A stretch of DNA of 64,000 nucleotides from Microbispora amethystogenes (GCF_016863015.1 NZ_BOOB01000041.1:1-64000), one strand, 5' to 3'; positions 40,101 to 49,698 are shown, counted from the first letter of the stretch. Numbers and translations are program-made. Notes: generated by a model not told the origin, from the letters alone.

Positions 40101-40523
40101 ATGAACGAGGTCATCCTGCGGTACGGCGGTCTCGACGACGTCGAGGCCGTGCTGCGGTTCTGGCTGGAGTCCGCGGAGAACACCGACCGGCACGACGACG
40201 CCGCCAAGGTGACGGCGCTGGTCGAGCGTGACCCCGAGGCGCTGATCGTCGCCGAGATCGGCGGCCGCGTGGTCGGCACGCTGATCGCGGGCTGGGACGG
40301 CTGGCGGGCGAGCCTCTACCGGCTCGCCGTCGACCCGGCGGAGCGGCGCAAGGGCATCGGATCACAGCTGATCCGGGCCGCCGAGGAGCGGTTCCGGAAG
40401 TACGGCGCGTTCCGGGTCGACGCGATGGTCCTCAACGACAACGCCCTGGCGCACCACGCCTGGACGGCGGCGGGATACACGATGCAGACCGACTGCGCCC
40501 GCTGGGTCAGGCGCCTCACCTGA
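40101..40523 (+). CDS. GNAT-family N-acetyltransferase
   Basis: The 140-aa protein has the GNAT core: VAEIGGRVVGTLIAGWDG (beta strands), the acetyl-CoA loop LAVDPAERRKGIGSQLIRAAE (RRKGIG), and NDNALAHHAWTAAGY. The acceptor is unknown. AGGAG lies nine bases before the ATG, and the gap to helD is 13 bases, so the two are an operon. Confidence 0.92.
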   Translation: MNEVILRYGGLDDVEAVLRFWLESAENTDRHDDAAKVTALVERDPEALIVAEIGGRVVGTLIAGWDGWRASLYRLAVDPAERRKGIGSQLIRAAEERFRKYGAFRVDAMVLNDNALAHHAWTAAGYTMQTDCARWVRRLT

Positions 40524-40581
40524 GCCGTGTGAGATCAGAGTCAGGCGGCGACGGCGGAGCCCGGCGCCCGCGGGACCCGAG

Positions 40582-40648
40582 CGCGCAGGGAAACGTGGGC
40601 GCGCAGGGAAACGTGGGCGCGCAGGGAAACGTGGGCGCGCAGGGAAAA
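40582..40648. repeat. 18-bp tandem repeat before a terminator
   Basis: CGCGCAGGGAAACGTGGG is repeated three times without change (40582-40635), plus a 13-base partial unit. It is non-coding and leads directly into the hairpin at 40647-40678. Confidence 0.95.
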
Positions 40649-40678
40649 GGGCGGCTCCCCCGAGGGGGAACCGCCCTT
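40647..40678. terminator. Bidirectional terminator between GNAT and groEL genes
   Basis: AAGGGCGG (40647-40654) pairs with CCGCCCTT (40671-40678), with an inner CCCCC/GGGGG stem. A- and T-rich edges make it suitable for both the GNAT and the convergent groEL transcripts. Confidence 0.85.
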
Positions 40679-40702
40679 CCTGGTGAAGCGGGAGAGCAGG
40701 AC

Positions 40703-42355
<1,653 letters not shown>

Positions 42356-42432
42356 TCAACGGACCGAGCCGACGCCCGCGACGGCGTGGACCCGCTATCC
42401 CTGCGCGAGCCCCATCGCCCCGATCCCGGTTG

Positions 42433-42459
42433 TTGTCACTCTCGACCTCAGAGTGCCAA
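42433..42459. promoter_or_regulatory. CIRCE element 2 (HrcA operator), promoter-proximal to groEL
   Basis: TTGTCACTC-N9-GAGTGCCAA, the CIRCE inverted repeat with two departures from the consensus TTAGCACTC-N9-GAGTGCTAA. It lies downstream of the -10 in the leader. Confidence 0.85.
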
Positions 42460-42467
42460 ACAAGTAT

Positions 42468-42494
42468 TTAGCACTCTACCCCCGAGAGTGCAAG
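42468..42494. promoter_or_regulatory. CIRCE element 1 overlapping the groEL promoter
   Basis: TTAGCACTC-N9-GAGTGCAAG is a close CIRCE match. On the minus strand the -35 TTGCAC (plus 42488-42493) and -10 TAAATA (plus 42465-42470), spaced 17 bp, overlap it, so HrcA binding would occlude the promoter. The leader from here to the groEL start is about 130 nt. Confidence 0.88.
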
Positions 42495-42579
42495 CGGAAG
42501 CCACTCTGACCAGCTTGGACGAGGTTCCCGAACACCCTTACGAGGACAAACGAGGACCGACGGGCACGGACGAGCCGAA

Positions 42580-42608
42580 GGCCCGGTCCGCGGATCGCGG
42601 ACCGGGCC
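42580..42608 (-). terminator. Terminator after the cold-shock gene
   Basis: GGCCCGGTCCGCG (42580-42592) and CGCGGACCGGGCC (42596-42608) form a perfect 13-bp stem with a three-base loop, 21 bases past the csp stop. Confidence 0.85.
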
Positions 42609-42629
42609 TCCAATGGTCGCTTGACGGGA

Positions 42630-42833
42630 TCAGGCGACGGCCCGTACGGCCTCCGCCTGCGGGCCCTTCTGCCCCTGCGTGATGTCGAACTCAACCCGCT
42701 GACCCTGCTCGAGGGCCTTGTAGCCGTCCATCATGATTGCCGAGTAATGGACGAACACATCCTTCCCACCGTCTACCGCGATGAAGCCGTAGCCCTTGTC
42801 CGCGTTAAACCATTTGACGGTGCCCTGCGCCAC
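42630..42833 (-). CDS. CspA-type cold shock protein
   Basis: The GTG at 42833 follows AGGAG and gives a 67-aa single cold-shock domain: [20 protein letters not shown] (RNP1) and DVFVHYSAI (RNP2). It acts as an RNA chaperone. The leader includes a likely promoter (TTGTTC, 16 bp, TATGGT near 42900-42930) and is about 65 nt or more. An upstream in-frame ATG at 42866 gives a non-conserved extension. Confidence 0.93.
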   Translation of the reverse strand: MAQGTVKWFNADKGYGFIAVDGGKDVFVHYSAIMMDGYKALEQGQRVEFDITQGQKGPQAEAVRAVA

Positions 42834-43089
42834 TTCCGACTCCTCTTGCTGGGCTGGGGACCACACCCAAGAAGCCCCCGGTTTCGTCGATCGTCTTCGA
42901 CCATACCCGTGTCAAGGCGTAGAACAACAGAGTCAATCCGCAAACTACTACGTCGCGTTCGCTCAAAGCGGTACAGACGATTATTCACTTTTCTACCGAA
43001 AGGTTGAGCGCTTCACCTTTCGCCGCCGTGACGCCCCACTTCCCCGGTGAAAGAAGCGCATGTCAGGTGCACGGCGGCGGTGCCGCGGC

Positions 43090-43365
43090 TCAGCCCCCGG
43101 CGACGGCGGGGATGACCGAAATCTGTACCCCGTCCGGCGTGGCGGTGTCCAGCCCATCGGCGAAACGGACGTCCTCTTCTCCGACATAGACGTTGACAAA
43201 ACGCCGAATCTTGCCCGTCTCATCCAGGATTCGACCTCCGATGCCCGGATAGTCCGCATCCAGCTTCTGCAGGACCTCGCGGAGCGTTCCCCCCTCCCCG
43301 CTCACCTCCGCGACGCCGTTGGTGTACGTCCGCAGAATCGTCGGAATCCGCACGGAAACGCTCAT
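43090..43365 (-). CDS. CysO/MoaD/ThiS-like sulfur carrier protein
   Basis: The 91-aa ubiquitin-fold protein (VRIPTILRTYTNG, RFVNVYVGEEDVRF, ISVIPAVAGG) ends in the diglycine needed for C-terminal thiocarboxylation. It closely resembles mycobacterial CysO, the sulfur donor for cysteine synthase CysM. It begins 45 bases after the stop of the threonine-synthase-like gene on the same strand, downstream of a SAM riboswitch. This points to delivery of sulfur to that enzyme for homocysteine rather than cysteine. No JAMM protease or adenylating enzyme is adjacent; these must be encoded elsewhere. Confidence 0.9.
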   Translation of the reverse strand: MSVSVRIPTILRTYTNGVAEVSGEGGTLREVLQKLDADYPGIGGRILDETGKIRRFVNVYVGEEDVRFADGLDTATPDGVQISVIPAVAGG

Positions 43366-43410
43366 TGCTCACTCGCTTTCGTTGCTGCCGATGGGCCTGT
43401 GATAACGCTT

Positions 43411-44679
43411 TCAGTTGGCGAATGCCGCACGGAAGGCGTCGAGGGAGGGACGGATGACCGCGGACGGGCGGGCCTGCGCGGCCACCGCGTCAAGTGTCTT
43501 GAGACCGTCGCCGGTGTTCAGCACGACGGTTTCGGCCTCGGGGTCGAGGCGCCCCTCGCGCACGAGCTTGCGCAGCACGCCGACCGTGACGCCGCCCGCG
43601 GTCTCGGCGAAGATTCCCTCGGTCCTGGCCAGCAGGCGGATCGCCTCGACCACCTCGCCGTCGTTCACGTCCTCCACCGCACCGCCCGTGCGCCGGGCGA
43701 TGTCGAGCACGTACGGGCCGTCCGCCGGGTTGCCGATGGCCAGCGACTTGGCGATGGTGTCGGGCTTGACCGGCTGCACCACGTCCTGCCCGGCCTTGAA
43801 GGCGCGGGAGACCGGCGAGCAGCCCTCGGCCTGCGCGCCGAAGATCCGGTACGGCCGCTCCTCGACCAGGCCGAGCTTGATCAGCTCGCGGAAGCCCTTG
43901 TCGATCTTCGTGAGCTGCGAGCCGGAGGCCACCGGGACGACGATCTGCTCGGGCAGCCGCCAGCCGAGCTGTTCGGCGATCTCGTACGCCAGCGTCTTGG
44001 AACCCTCGGCGTAGTAGGGCCGGAGGTTGACGTTGACGAATCCCCACTTCTCGCCCAGCTCGTCGCCGATGAGCTCGGAGCAGAAGCGGTTCACCTCGTC
44101 GTAGGTGCCGTCGATGCCGACCAGCCGGCCGCCGTACACCGCGGCCATGGTGACCTTGGCCGCCTCCAGGTCGGCGGGGATGAACACGCAGGAGTCCAGC
44201 CCGGCCCTGGCCGCCGCGGCGCCCACCGCGCCGGCGAGGTTGCCGGTGGACGAGCACGACAGGGTGTGGAAGCCGAAGGCGCGCGCGGCCTCGACCGCGA
44301 TCGCGACGACCCGGTCCTTGAAGGAGTGGGTCGGGTTGCCGGAGTCGTCCTTGACGTGCAGCGACCGCAGCCCGAGCTCGGCCGCCAGCCGGTCGGCCCG
44401 CACGAGCTTGGTCCAGCCGGGCTGCAGGTTGGGCTTGTCCGCCACCCCGGCGGGGACGGGAAGCAGGGAGCGGTACCGCCAGATGTTCGTCGGGCCCGCC
44501 GCGATGTCCTCCCGGCGGACCTCTCCGAAGTCGTACGCCACCTCAAGGGGGCCGAAACACTCCGTACAGGCGAAGACCGGGCCGAGCTCGTAGTGAGCGC
44601 CGCACTCCCGGCAGGACAGACCGGTGGCGGGGCCGAAGTCGGTGGTGGTGGTGGGGGCCGCAGTGCTGCTGTGCGCCAT
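43411..44679 (-). CDS. thrC: Threonine synthase-family PLP enzyme, probably a MetM-like homocysteine synthase
   Basis: The 422-aa protein has an N-terminal four-Cys zinc-ribbon-like segment (Cys23, 26, 38, 41), the PLP lysine Lys121 in PTHSFKDR, and SCSSTGNLAGAVGA phosphate-binding residues. By family it is threonine synthase acting on O-phosphohomoserine. A SAM riboswitch lies in its leader and a CysO-like carrier gene follows, which instead suggests use of a thiocarboxylate to make homocysteine from O-phosphohomoserine. I recall a Streptomyces MetM/MetO route of this kind, from memory. Threonine synthase activity is the alternative. Start ATG 44679 follows GGGAAAGG. Confidence 0.85.
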   Translation of the reverse strand: MAHSSTAAPTTTTDFGPATGLSCRECGAHYELGPVFACTECFGPLEVAYDFGEVRREDIAAGPTNIWRYRSLLPVPAGVADKPNLQPGWTKLVRADRLAAELGLRSLHVKDDSGNPTHSFKDRVVAIAVEAARAFGFHTLSCSSTGNLAGAVGAAAARAGLDSCVFIPADLEAAKVTMAAVYGGRLVGIDGTYDEVNRFCSELIGDELGEKWGFVNVNLRPYYAEGSKTLAYEIAEQLGWRLPEQIVVPVASGSQLTKIDKGFRELIKLGLVEERPYRIFGAQAEGCSPVSRAFKAGQDVVQPVKPDTIAKSLAIGNPADGPYVLDIARRTGGAVEDVNDGEVVEAIRLLARTEGIFAETAGGVTVGVLRKLVREGRLDPEAETVVLNTGDGLKTLDAVAAQARPSAVIRPSLDAFRAAFAN

Positions 44680-44695
44680 GAAGCGAGGCCTTTCC

Positions 44696-44831
44696 CTCAT
44701 CTTCGCTCGCGACCACCCTGGCCGCGAGCCGGAATTGGCACCTGTCCCGGCCGGGCCTCGTGGGCACGAGTTCGACACCGGGGAGGTTGCCGGGGCTTCG
44801 CAGGGCCGGTCCCTCCACCCCTCTGGATGAG
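44696..44831 (-). promoter_or_regulatory. SAM riboswitch (S-box, SAM-I type)
   Basis: On the minus strand the leader has P1 strands CTCATC and GATGAG (plus 44826-44831 and 44696-44701), then AGAGGGGTGGAGGGACCGGC, GAAGCCCCGGCAACC and GGTGCCAATTCCGGC in the conserved S-box order. The ribosome-binding site GGGAAAGG directly follows P1 and overlaps its end, so SAM binding probably blocks translation rather than terminating transcription. It precedes the threonine-synthase-like gene by 16 bases. Confidence 0.92.
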
Positions 44832-44845
44832 CATCTTCAGTTGTG

Positions 44846-44864
44846 GGACCTTCGAAAAAGGTCC
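44846..44864 (-). terminator. Hairpin between the sigma-factor gene and the riboswitch
   Basis: GGACCTT (44846-44852) pairs with AAGGTCC (44858-44864) around five bases. It lies about 65 bases past the sigma-factor stop and just before the riboswitch, so it may end the sigma transcript. Confidence 0.5.
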
Positions 44865-44929
44865 TCCAGCACTGTACCCCGGCGTCCCCTGTGTCCGTTC
44901 CGTTGTCTCAGATGGTGAGAAGGTTTGTA

Positions 44930-45481
44930 TCAGCCGTAGGCCTCGCCGAGCGCGCTCTGCACGTATTTGCGTGCCTGGTGTATCCGGGACTTGACGGTGC
45001 CGAGGGGAATGCCGAGCTGTTCGGCGACCTGGGAGTAGTCGAGCTGGCAGATGTCGCGCAGCACGAGTGCCTGGGCGAGGTCGGGCCGCTCGGCCTCCAG
45101 CGCCTCCATCGCGTCGAGCAGGTCGAGCCGCGACCCGGCGATGACGCTCACCCGCCGCGGGTCCGGCCGCTGCTCGGGCAGCTCCTCCGCCTGCTCCGAC
45201 GAGCGCCGCTTGAGCGACCGGTAGGTCGTCCTGGCGCAGTTCACGGTCACGATGTGCAGCCACGTGCTGAACTTGGCCCGGCCCTCGAACCGGGCGATGT
45301 TGCGGGCCACGGCGAGCAGCGTGTCCTGCGCCGCCTCCTCCGCGTCCTGCCGGTACGGTAGAAGCCGCTCGCAGTGCCGCAGCACGTCGGGCTCGATGCG
45401 CCGCAGCAGCTCGCCGAGGGCGCGGTGATCTCCCCGGGCGGCCGATCCGGCCAGCTCCTCGGTGACGTCGTCCAGTGCCAT
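44930..45481 (-). CDS. ECF-type RNA polymerase sigma factor
   Basis: The 183-aa protein has region 2 (PYRQDAEEAAQDTLLAVARNIARFEGRAKFSTWLHIVTVNCARTTYR read in part) and region 4 (ALVLRDICQLDYSQVAEQLGIPLGTVKSRIHQAR), without region 1 or 3. It belongs to the RpoE-like ECF class controlling stress or envelope responses. No anti-sigma gene is adjacent. Start ATG 45481 follows GGGAGGG. It is divergent from otsA. Confidence 0.94.
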   Translation of the reverse strand: MALDDVTEELAGSAARGDHRALGELLRRIEPDVLRHCERLLPYRQDAEEAAQDTLLAVARNIARFEGRAKFSTWLHIVTVNCARTTYRSLKRRSSEQAEELPEQRPDPRRVSVIAGSRLDLLDAMEALEAERPDLAQALVLRDICQLDYSQVAEQLGIPLGTVKSRIHQARKYVQSALGEAYG

Positions 45482-45583
45482 CCCGTTCCAGCCCTCCCGC
45501 GATCGGTTGACATCCTATTGATGGAGGTCCGCTTTTATTAATCTTCCGGCATGCGCGCCCGCTCTGATCGAGGGGAAACCCCA

Positions 45584-47008
45584 ATGAGCAGCTCCGTTCT
45601 GATCGCGTCCAACCGGGGCCCGGTGTCCTTCACCCTGTCGGAGGACGGCGGCCTGACCATGCGCAGGGGCGGCGGCGGGCTCGTGTCCGGGCTGTCGGAC
45701 GTGGTCAGGGACACCGACGTGCTCTGGGTCTGCGCGGCGCTGTCGGACGGCGACCGCGGGGCGGTGCGGCAGGCGCCGGGGGGCCGGCTCGACGAGGCGT
45801 TCGACACGGGGCCCATCCGCATGCTGGACATCCCGCCCGCGGTCTTCCACCGCGCCTACAACGCCGTGGCGAACTCGACCCTGTGGTTCGTCAACCACCT
45901 GCTCTACAACACGCCCTTCTCCCCCGAGTTCGGCACCCGGTTCGCCCGCGAGTGGGAGTCGTACCGCACCTACAACGGCGCGTTCGCGCTGGCGCTGGCG
46001 GAGGAGGCCACGGCCCGGGCCCGGGTGATGGTGCAGGACTACCACCTGACGCTCACCCCCGCGATGCTCCGGGTCGAACGGCCCGACCTGCGCATCGCGC
46101 ACTTCTCACACACGCCCTGGGCCCCGCCGGAATACTTCGCGCTGCTGCCCGAGGACGTCGCGGCGGAGGTGCTGTCGGGCATCCTCGGCGCCGACCACGC
46201 CGGCTTCCTCACCGCCCGCTGGGCGCGCGCCTTCATGGACTGCTGCGCCGCCCTGCTCGGGGCCCGCGTGGACCACGCGGACCGTACGGTGACCTGGGCC
46301 GGCAGGATCACCCGGATCGGCGTGCACCCGCTCGGGGTGGACGGCGAGGCGCTGCGGGCGCGGGCGGCCGAGCCGGACGTCGAGTCGCACATGGCGGCGA
46401 TCAGGGACCACGTCGGCGACCGCAGGCTGATCGTGCGGATCGACCGCACGGAGCTGTCCAAGAACATCGTCCGCGGCCTGCGGGCCTACCAGGCGTTCCT
46501 GGCGGGGCATCCCGAGTGGCACGGACGGGTGGTCCACCTGGCCTTCGCCTACCCCTCCCGGCACGACCTGCCCGAGTACCGCGAGTACACGGCGGCCGTG
46601 CAGCGGTGCGCCCAGGAGATCGAGGACGAGTACGCCACCGAGGACTGGGACCCGCTGATCCTCAACGTCAACGACGACTACCCGCGCTCGCTCGCGGCGT
46701 ACCGGCTGGCCGACGTGCTGCTCGTCAACCCGGTCCGGGACGGCATGAACCTGGTGGCCAAGGAGGGCCCGATCCTGTCGCCCCGGTGCGCGCTCGTGCT
46801 GTCCCGCGAGGCGGGCGCGGCGGCCGAGCTCGGCGCCGACTCCCTGCTGGTCAACCCGTTCGACGTCACCGCCACGGCGGCGGCGCTGCACGAGGCGCTG
46901 ACGCTGCCCGAGGAGGAGCGCCTCAAGCGCGGCCTGCGGCTGCGGGAGGCGGCCACCGCGCTGCCGCCCCGCCGCTGGTTCGACGACCAGATCGCCGCGC
47001 TGCGCTGA
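45584..47008 (+). CDS. otsA: Trehalose-6-phosphate synthase (GT20)
   Basis: The 474-aa protein opens SSVLIASNRGPVSF and has GGGGLVSGL, QDYHLTL, HFSHTPWAPPEYF, RIDRTELSKN and NPVRDGMNLVAKE, the donor- and acceptor-site motifs of GT20. It couples a nucleotide glucose with glucose-6-phosphate. GGGGA precedes ATG 45584. otsB lies about 1.3 kb downstream on the other strand, with two secreted-protein genes between. Confidence 0.94.
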   Translation: MSSSVLIASNRGPVSFTLSEDGGLTMRRGGGGLVSGLSDVVRDTDVLWVCAALSDGDRGAVRQAPGGRLDEAFDTGPIRMLDIPPAVFHRAYNAVANSTLWFVNHLLYNTPFSPEFGTRFAREWESYRTYNGAFALALAEEATARARVMVQDYHLTLTPAMLRVERPDLRIAHFSHTPWAPPEYFALLPEDVAAEVLSGILGADHAGFLTARWARAFMDCCAALLGARVDHADRTVTWAGRITRIGVHPLGVDGEALRARAAEPDVESHMAAIRDHVGDRRLIVRIDRTELSKNIVRGLRAYQAFLAGHPEWHGRVVHLAFAYPSRHDLPEYREYTAAVQRCAQEIEDEYATEDWDPLILNVNDDYPRSLAAYRLADVLLVNPVRDGMNLVAKEGPILSPRCALVLSREAGAAAELGADSLLVNPFDVTATAAALHEALTLPEEERLKRGLRLREAATALPPRRWFDDQIAALR

Positions 47009-47026
47009 CCGGCCGCGCCGGAGGCG

Positions 47027-47102
47027 GTGGTCAGCCCCGAGTGGTCAGCGCCAGGTGGTCAGCGCCAGGTGGTCAGCGCCGGGTGGTCAGCGCCAGGTGG
47101 CC
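47027..47102. repeat. 14-bp tandem repeat array containing a stop codon
   Basis: Five copies of GTGGTCAGCGCCAG or close variants run from 47027 to 47096. The last unit contains the TCA (47087-47089) that is the stop codon of the leftward secreted-protein gene. The unit equals that gene's 3' end, so the array grew from the coding end outward. Confidence 0.9.
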
Positions 47103-47677
47103 TTCTTGAGGATCCCGTCCAGGCCCGGGGTGTTCCACTGGTCGACGATCAGGATCTTCGACGAGGGCAGATACCACTCGCGCTGGCTGTAGCGCATCTT
47201 CACCCTGAACTTCTTGTCGACGCAGGTGCCCGCCCACACGTGGTATTCCGCCCGGTGACCCGCCCCGACCTTCCGCAGGCCCTTGCCGGCGAGCTTGAAG
47301 GTGCCCTTGTACAGGCGCACGGTCCTCGGGCAGACGCTGACGTCGGTCGCGGGATCGAACTCGTACCTGGGGTTGTAGCGCTGGAACGTGTGACCGCCGA
47401 TTTCGAGTGCCTTCGGGCCCAGCACCCAGAAACCGTGGCACCCCGCGTCGCGGAAACCGAAGTCCATGGTGCCGAGGCTGGGACACGGGCCGGTGATGAC
47501 TCGGGTCCAGTCCGAGCCGGCCTGGACCGCCTTCCACGACGCGGGGATGGTCAGGGTCAGGCCCTTGCGCAGGTGGACCTGCTTGGTGCCGCCCGCGGAC
47601 GCCGCGGAAGGAGCCGCCAGGGTGGTTGTCAGCACGGCCAGACCGGCCGCCGTGGTCGCAATGGTCTTTCCGATCAT
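47087..47677 (-). CDS. Secreted protein of unknown function, paralog A
   Basis: The 196-aa product begins MIGKTIATTAAGLAVLTTTLAAPSAASA, a signal peptide. The mature part has LHLRKGLTLTIPASW-like strands, paired Cys (PCPSLGTMDFGFRDAGCHGF, VCPRTV, GTCVDKK) and the end WNTPGLDGILKKATWR. It is about half identical to the neighbouring paralog B, and its last 72 coding bases match B exactly. I do not recognise a family. Confidence 0.82.
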   Translation of the reverse strand: MIGKTIATTAAGLAVLTTTLAAPSAASAGGTKQVHLRKGLTLTIPASWKAVQAGSDWTRVITGPCPSLGTMDFGFRDAGCHGFWVLGPKALEIGGHTFQRYNPRYEFDPATDVSVCPRTVRLYKGTFKLAGKGLRKVGAGHRAEYHVWAGTCVDKKFRVKMRYSQREWYLPSSKILIVDQWNTPGLDGILKKATWR

Positions 47678-47735
47678 GTTCCGTACGTTATGCCCTGCCA
47701 CTTGGAGACGGCTTGGGGAGCGGTGCAGCGAGAGG

Positions 47736-48344
47736 TCAGTGCCAGGTGGCCTTCTTGAGGATCCCGTCCAGGCCCGGGGTGTTCCACTGGTCGACGATCA
47801 GGATCTTCGACGTGGGCAGGAACCACTCCCGCTGGTGGTAGTGGGCCTTCACCTTGAACGTCGTCATCGTCACGCACGTCCCCGCCCAGTCGCGGTAGTA
47901 GGCCTTGTGCCCCGGCCCGACCGGGCGCAGCCCCTTCGCGCCGAGCTTGGACTGGCCGATGTAGAGGTTCTTCCGCACCGGGCAGGGCCCGACGTCGGTG
48001 GCGGGATAGAACGGCCCGTCCGGCGTGTACGCCTTGAACAGCTCATGGCCGATCTTGATGGCCTTGGGACCCAGGACCCAGAAGCTGTGGCACCCCGAGT
48101 CGCGGAAACCGTAGTCCACGGTGCCGCGGGTGGGGCACGAGCCGGTGATGACGCGGGTCCAGTCCTTGTGGGCGGTGTCGACCCGCCACGACGCGGGGAT
48201 GGTGAGCGTGAGGCCCTTGCGCAGGTGCAGCTGCCTGGTGCCGCCGAGGTCGCTCGCGGAGGCCGCCGCGGGAGCCGCCAGGGTGGCGGCCGCGAGGGCG
48301 GCGGTCAGCACGGCGAGCCCGGCCGGGATCGTCTTCCGGTTCAT
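47736..48344 (-). CDS. Secreted protein of unknown function, paralog B
   Basis: The 202-aa protein starts MNRKTIPAGLAVLTAALAAATLAAPAAASA (signal peptide) and has the same layout as paralog A, with conserved Cys (SCPTRGTVDYGFRDSGCHSF, PCPVRK, GTCVTM) and the shared end WNTPGLDGILKKATWH. It lies between otsB and paralog A on the same strand. The tandem pair arose by local duplication; function unknown. Confidence 0.82.
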   Translation of the reverse strand: MNRKTIPAGLAVLTAALAAATLAAPAAASASDLGGTRQLHLRKGLTLTIPASWRVDTAHKDWTRVITGSCPTRGTVDYGFRDSGCHSFWVLGPKAIKIGHELFKAYTPDGPFYPATDVGPCPVRKNLYIGQSKLGAKGLRPVGPGHKAYYRDWAGTCVTMTTFKVKAHYHQREWFLPTSKILIVDQWNTPGLDGILKKATWH

Positions 48345-48354
48345 GCCACGGACG

Positions 48355-49176
48355 TTAGACCTGCCCGCTTGCAGACCGCTTGCCAAGCGATTCGACCAGG
48401 TCGCCGAGGAGGGCCACGACGCCGTCGGGGCCGTCCACCACCAGGTCGGCGCGTTCCGCCAGCGCCGTCACCTCGGCGGACCCGCTGCACACCCGCACGC
48501 CGGGCAGGCCGGACTCCTCCACCGCGGCGAAGGCCGCGAGGTCGCCGAGGTCGTCGCCGACGAACATGACCGAGCGGGCGCCGCGCTCGGCGAGGAAGGC
48601 GGAGAGGGCCTGGCCCTTGTCCATGCCGGCGGGCCGCAGTTCCAGCACCATGCGGCCCGGCTCCACCGCGAGCCCGGCCTCCGCGGCCAGCGCCGCGACC
48701 GGTTCGCGCAACGCCTCCAGGGCGGCGGCGGGGTCGGCGCACCGCCGGGTGTGCACGGCGACGGCGTGGCCCTTGTCCTCGATCCACGCGCCCGCGAGGC
48801 CGGCGGCGATCACGGGCAGCCGGGTCCGTACGAGGTCGAGCCCCGGCGGCGGTGGCGGGGCCGTCACGCGGCCGTCCTCCCAGCGTTCGAGGCCGTAGTG
48901 GCCGAGGATCACCAGGCCGGGCACGTCCCCGAGCGACGGCCCGCCGGGCACCTCTCCCAGGCCGATGGCCGTCAGGGGAGGCCGGCCCGTGACGACGACC
49001 ACGGCGCGTACGAGCGGGGCGAGCGCGGCCAGCACGCCCGGCACGGCGGGGTGCACGCGGGCGGCGGCGGGGTCGGCGACGATCGGGGAGAGCGTGCCGT
49101 CGTAGTCGAGCCCGATCACGGCGCCTGCCGGATCGGCGACGATCGCGTCGAGTCCTGGGTGCGCGGGCAGAGTCAT
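48355..49176 (-). CDS. otsB: Trehalose-6-phosphate phosphatase
   Basis: The 273-aa protein has HAD motif I (Asp24 and Asp26 in LDYDGTLSPI), motif III region MDKGQALSAF and motif IV GDDLGDLAAF. It completes the OtsAB route to trehalose, a compatible solute. The start at 49176 precedes the HAD core; further upstream reading in frame covers the DUF3263 gene antiparallel frame and is not family-like. It ends 11 bases before paralog B. Confidence 0.93.
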   Translation of the reverse strand: MTLPAHPGLDAIVADPAGAVIGLDYDGTLSPIVADPAAARVHPAVPGVLAALAPLVRAVVVVTGRPPLTAIGLGEVPGGPSLGDVPGLVILGHYGLERWEDGRVTAPPPPPGLDLVRTRLPVIAAGLAGAWIEDKGHAVAVHTRRCADPAAALEALREPVAALAAEAGLAVEPGRMVLELRPAGMDKGQALSAFLAERGARSVMFVGDDLGDLAAFAAVEESGLPGVRVCSGSAEVTALAERADLVVDGPDGVVALLGDLVESLGKRSASGQV

Positions 49177-49307
49177 GGCCTCGTTCCGGAGAGGTGGGCG
49201 GGACGCCCGGGCGGTGCCGGGCGGACGACCGGTGATCGGAGCCCCGGCTGTCTCGTCCGGGGACGCGGCTGTGTGGAAACCGGCGGGGGTAGCCGCGGCA
49301 GGGGGTC

Positions 49308-49589
49308 TCAGGAGTGCATGCCGAACCTGCGGGCGGAGCGGTCGCGCCGCCGGCCGGCCCTCATCCGGCGCAGCCGCTTGACCAGCATGGGGTCGTGCTC
49401 CAGCGCCTCCGGCCGGTCGATCAGCTCCCCGAGTAACTGGTAGTACCGGGTGGCGGAGACGTCGAAGGCCTCCCTGATCGCCTGCTCCTTGGCGCCCGCG
49501 TACCGCCACCACTGACGCTCGAACGCGAGCATCTCGCGGTCGCGGTCGGAGAGGTCGAGCCCGTCGCCGCCGGTCGGTTCGGTGTCCAT
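49308..49589 (-). CDS. DUF3263-family protein
   Basis: The 93-aa protein matches DUF3263: LSDRDREMLAFERQWWRYAGAKEQAIREAF followed by an HTH-like VSATRYYQLLGELIDRPEALEHDPMLVKRLRRMR. ATG 49589 follows GAGGAGGAG. It is likely a small DNA-binding protein; its function is not established. It lies 131 bases before otsB on the same strand. Confidence 0.88.
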   Translation of the reverse strand: MDTEPTGGDGLDLSDRDREMLAFERQWWRYAGAKEQAIREAFDVSATRYYQLLGELIDRPEALEHDPMLVKRLRRMRAGRRRDRSARRFGMHS

Positions 49590-49698
49590 CCGCTCCTCCT
49601 CGATCGGCCGCGAGCCCGTCCCTCATGGTAAAGGGACGCACGACGTTGGACGACCCTGGGTGTGCAGAGGGACGGAGGCCGACGTAGTGTCACGTGGT

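Noticed and set aside
37895-40279. Very long minus-strand frame across helD
   Set aside because: It is the shadow of helD; only the C-terminal 101 residues after 37894 look like a membrane protein.
40582-40648. Repeat array that might be CRISPR
   Set aside because: The 18-bp copies are head to tail without spacers, and no cas gene is nearby.
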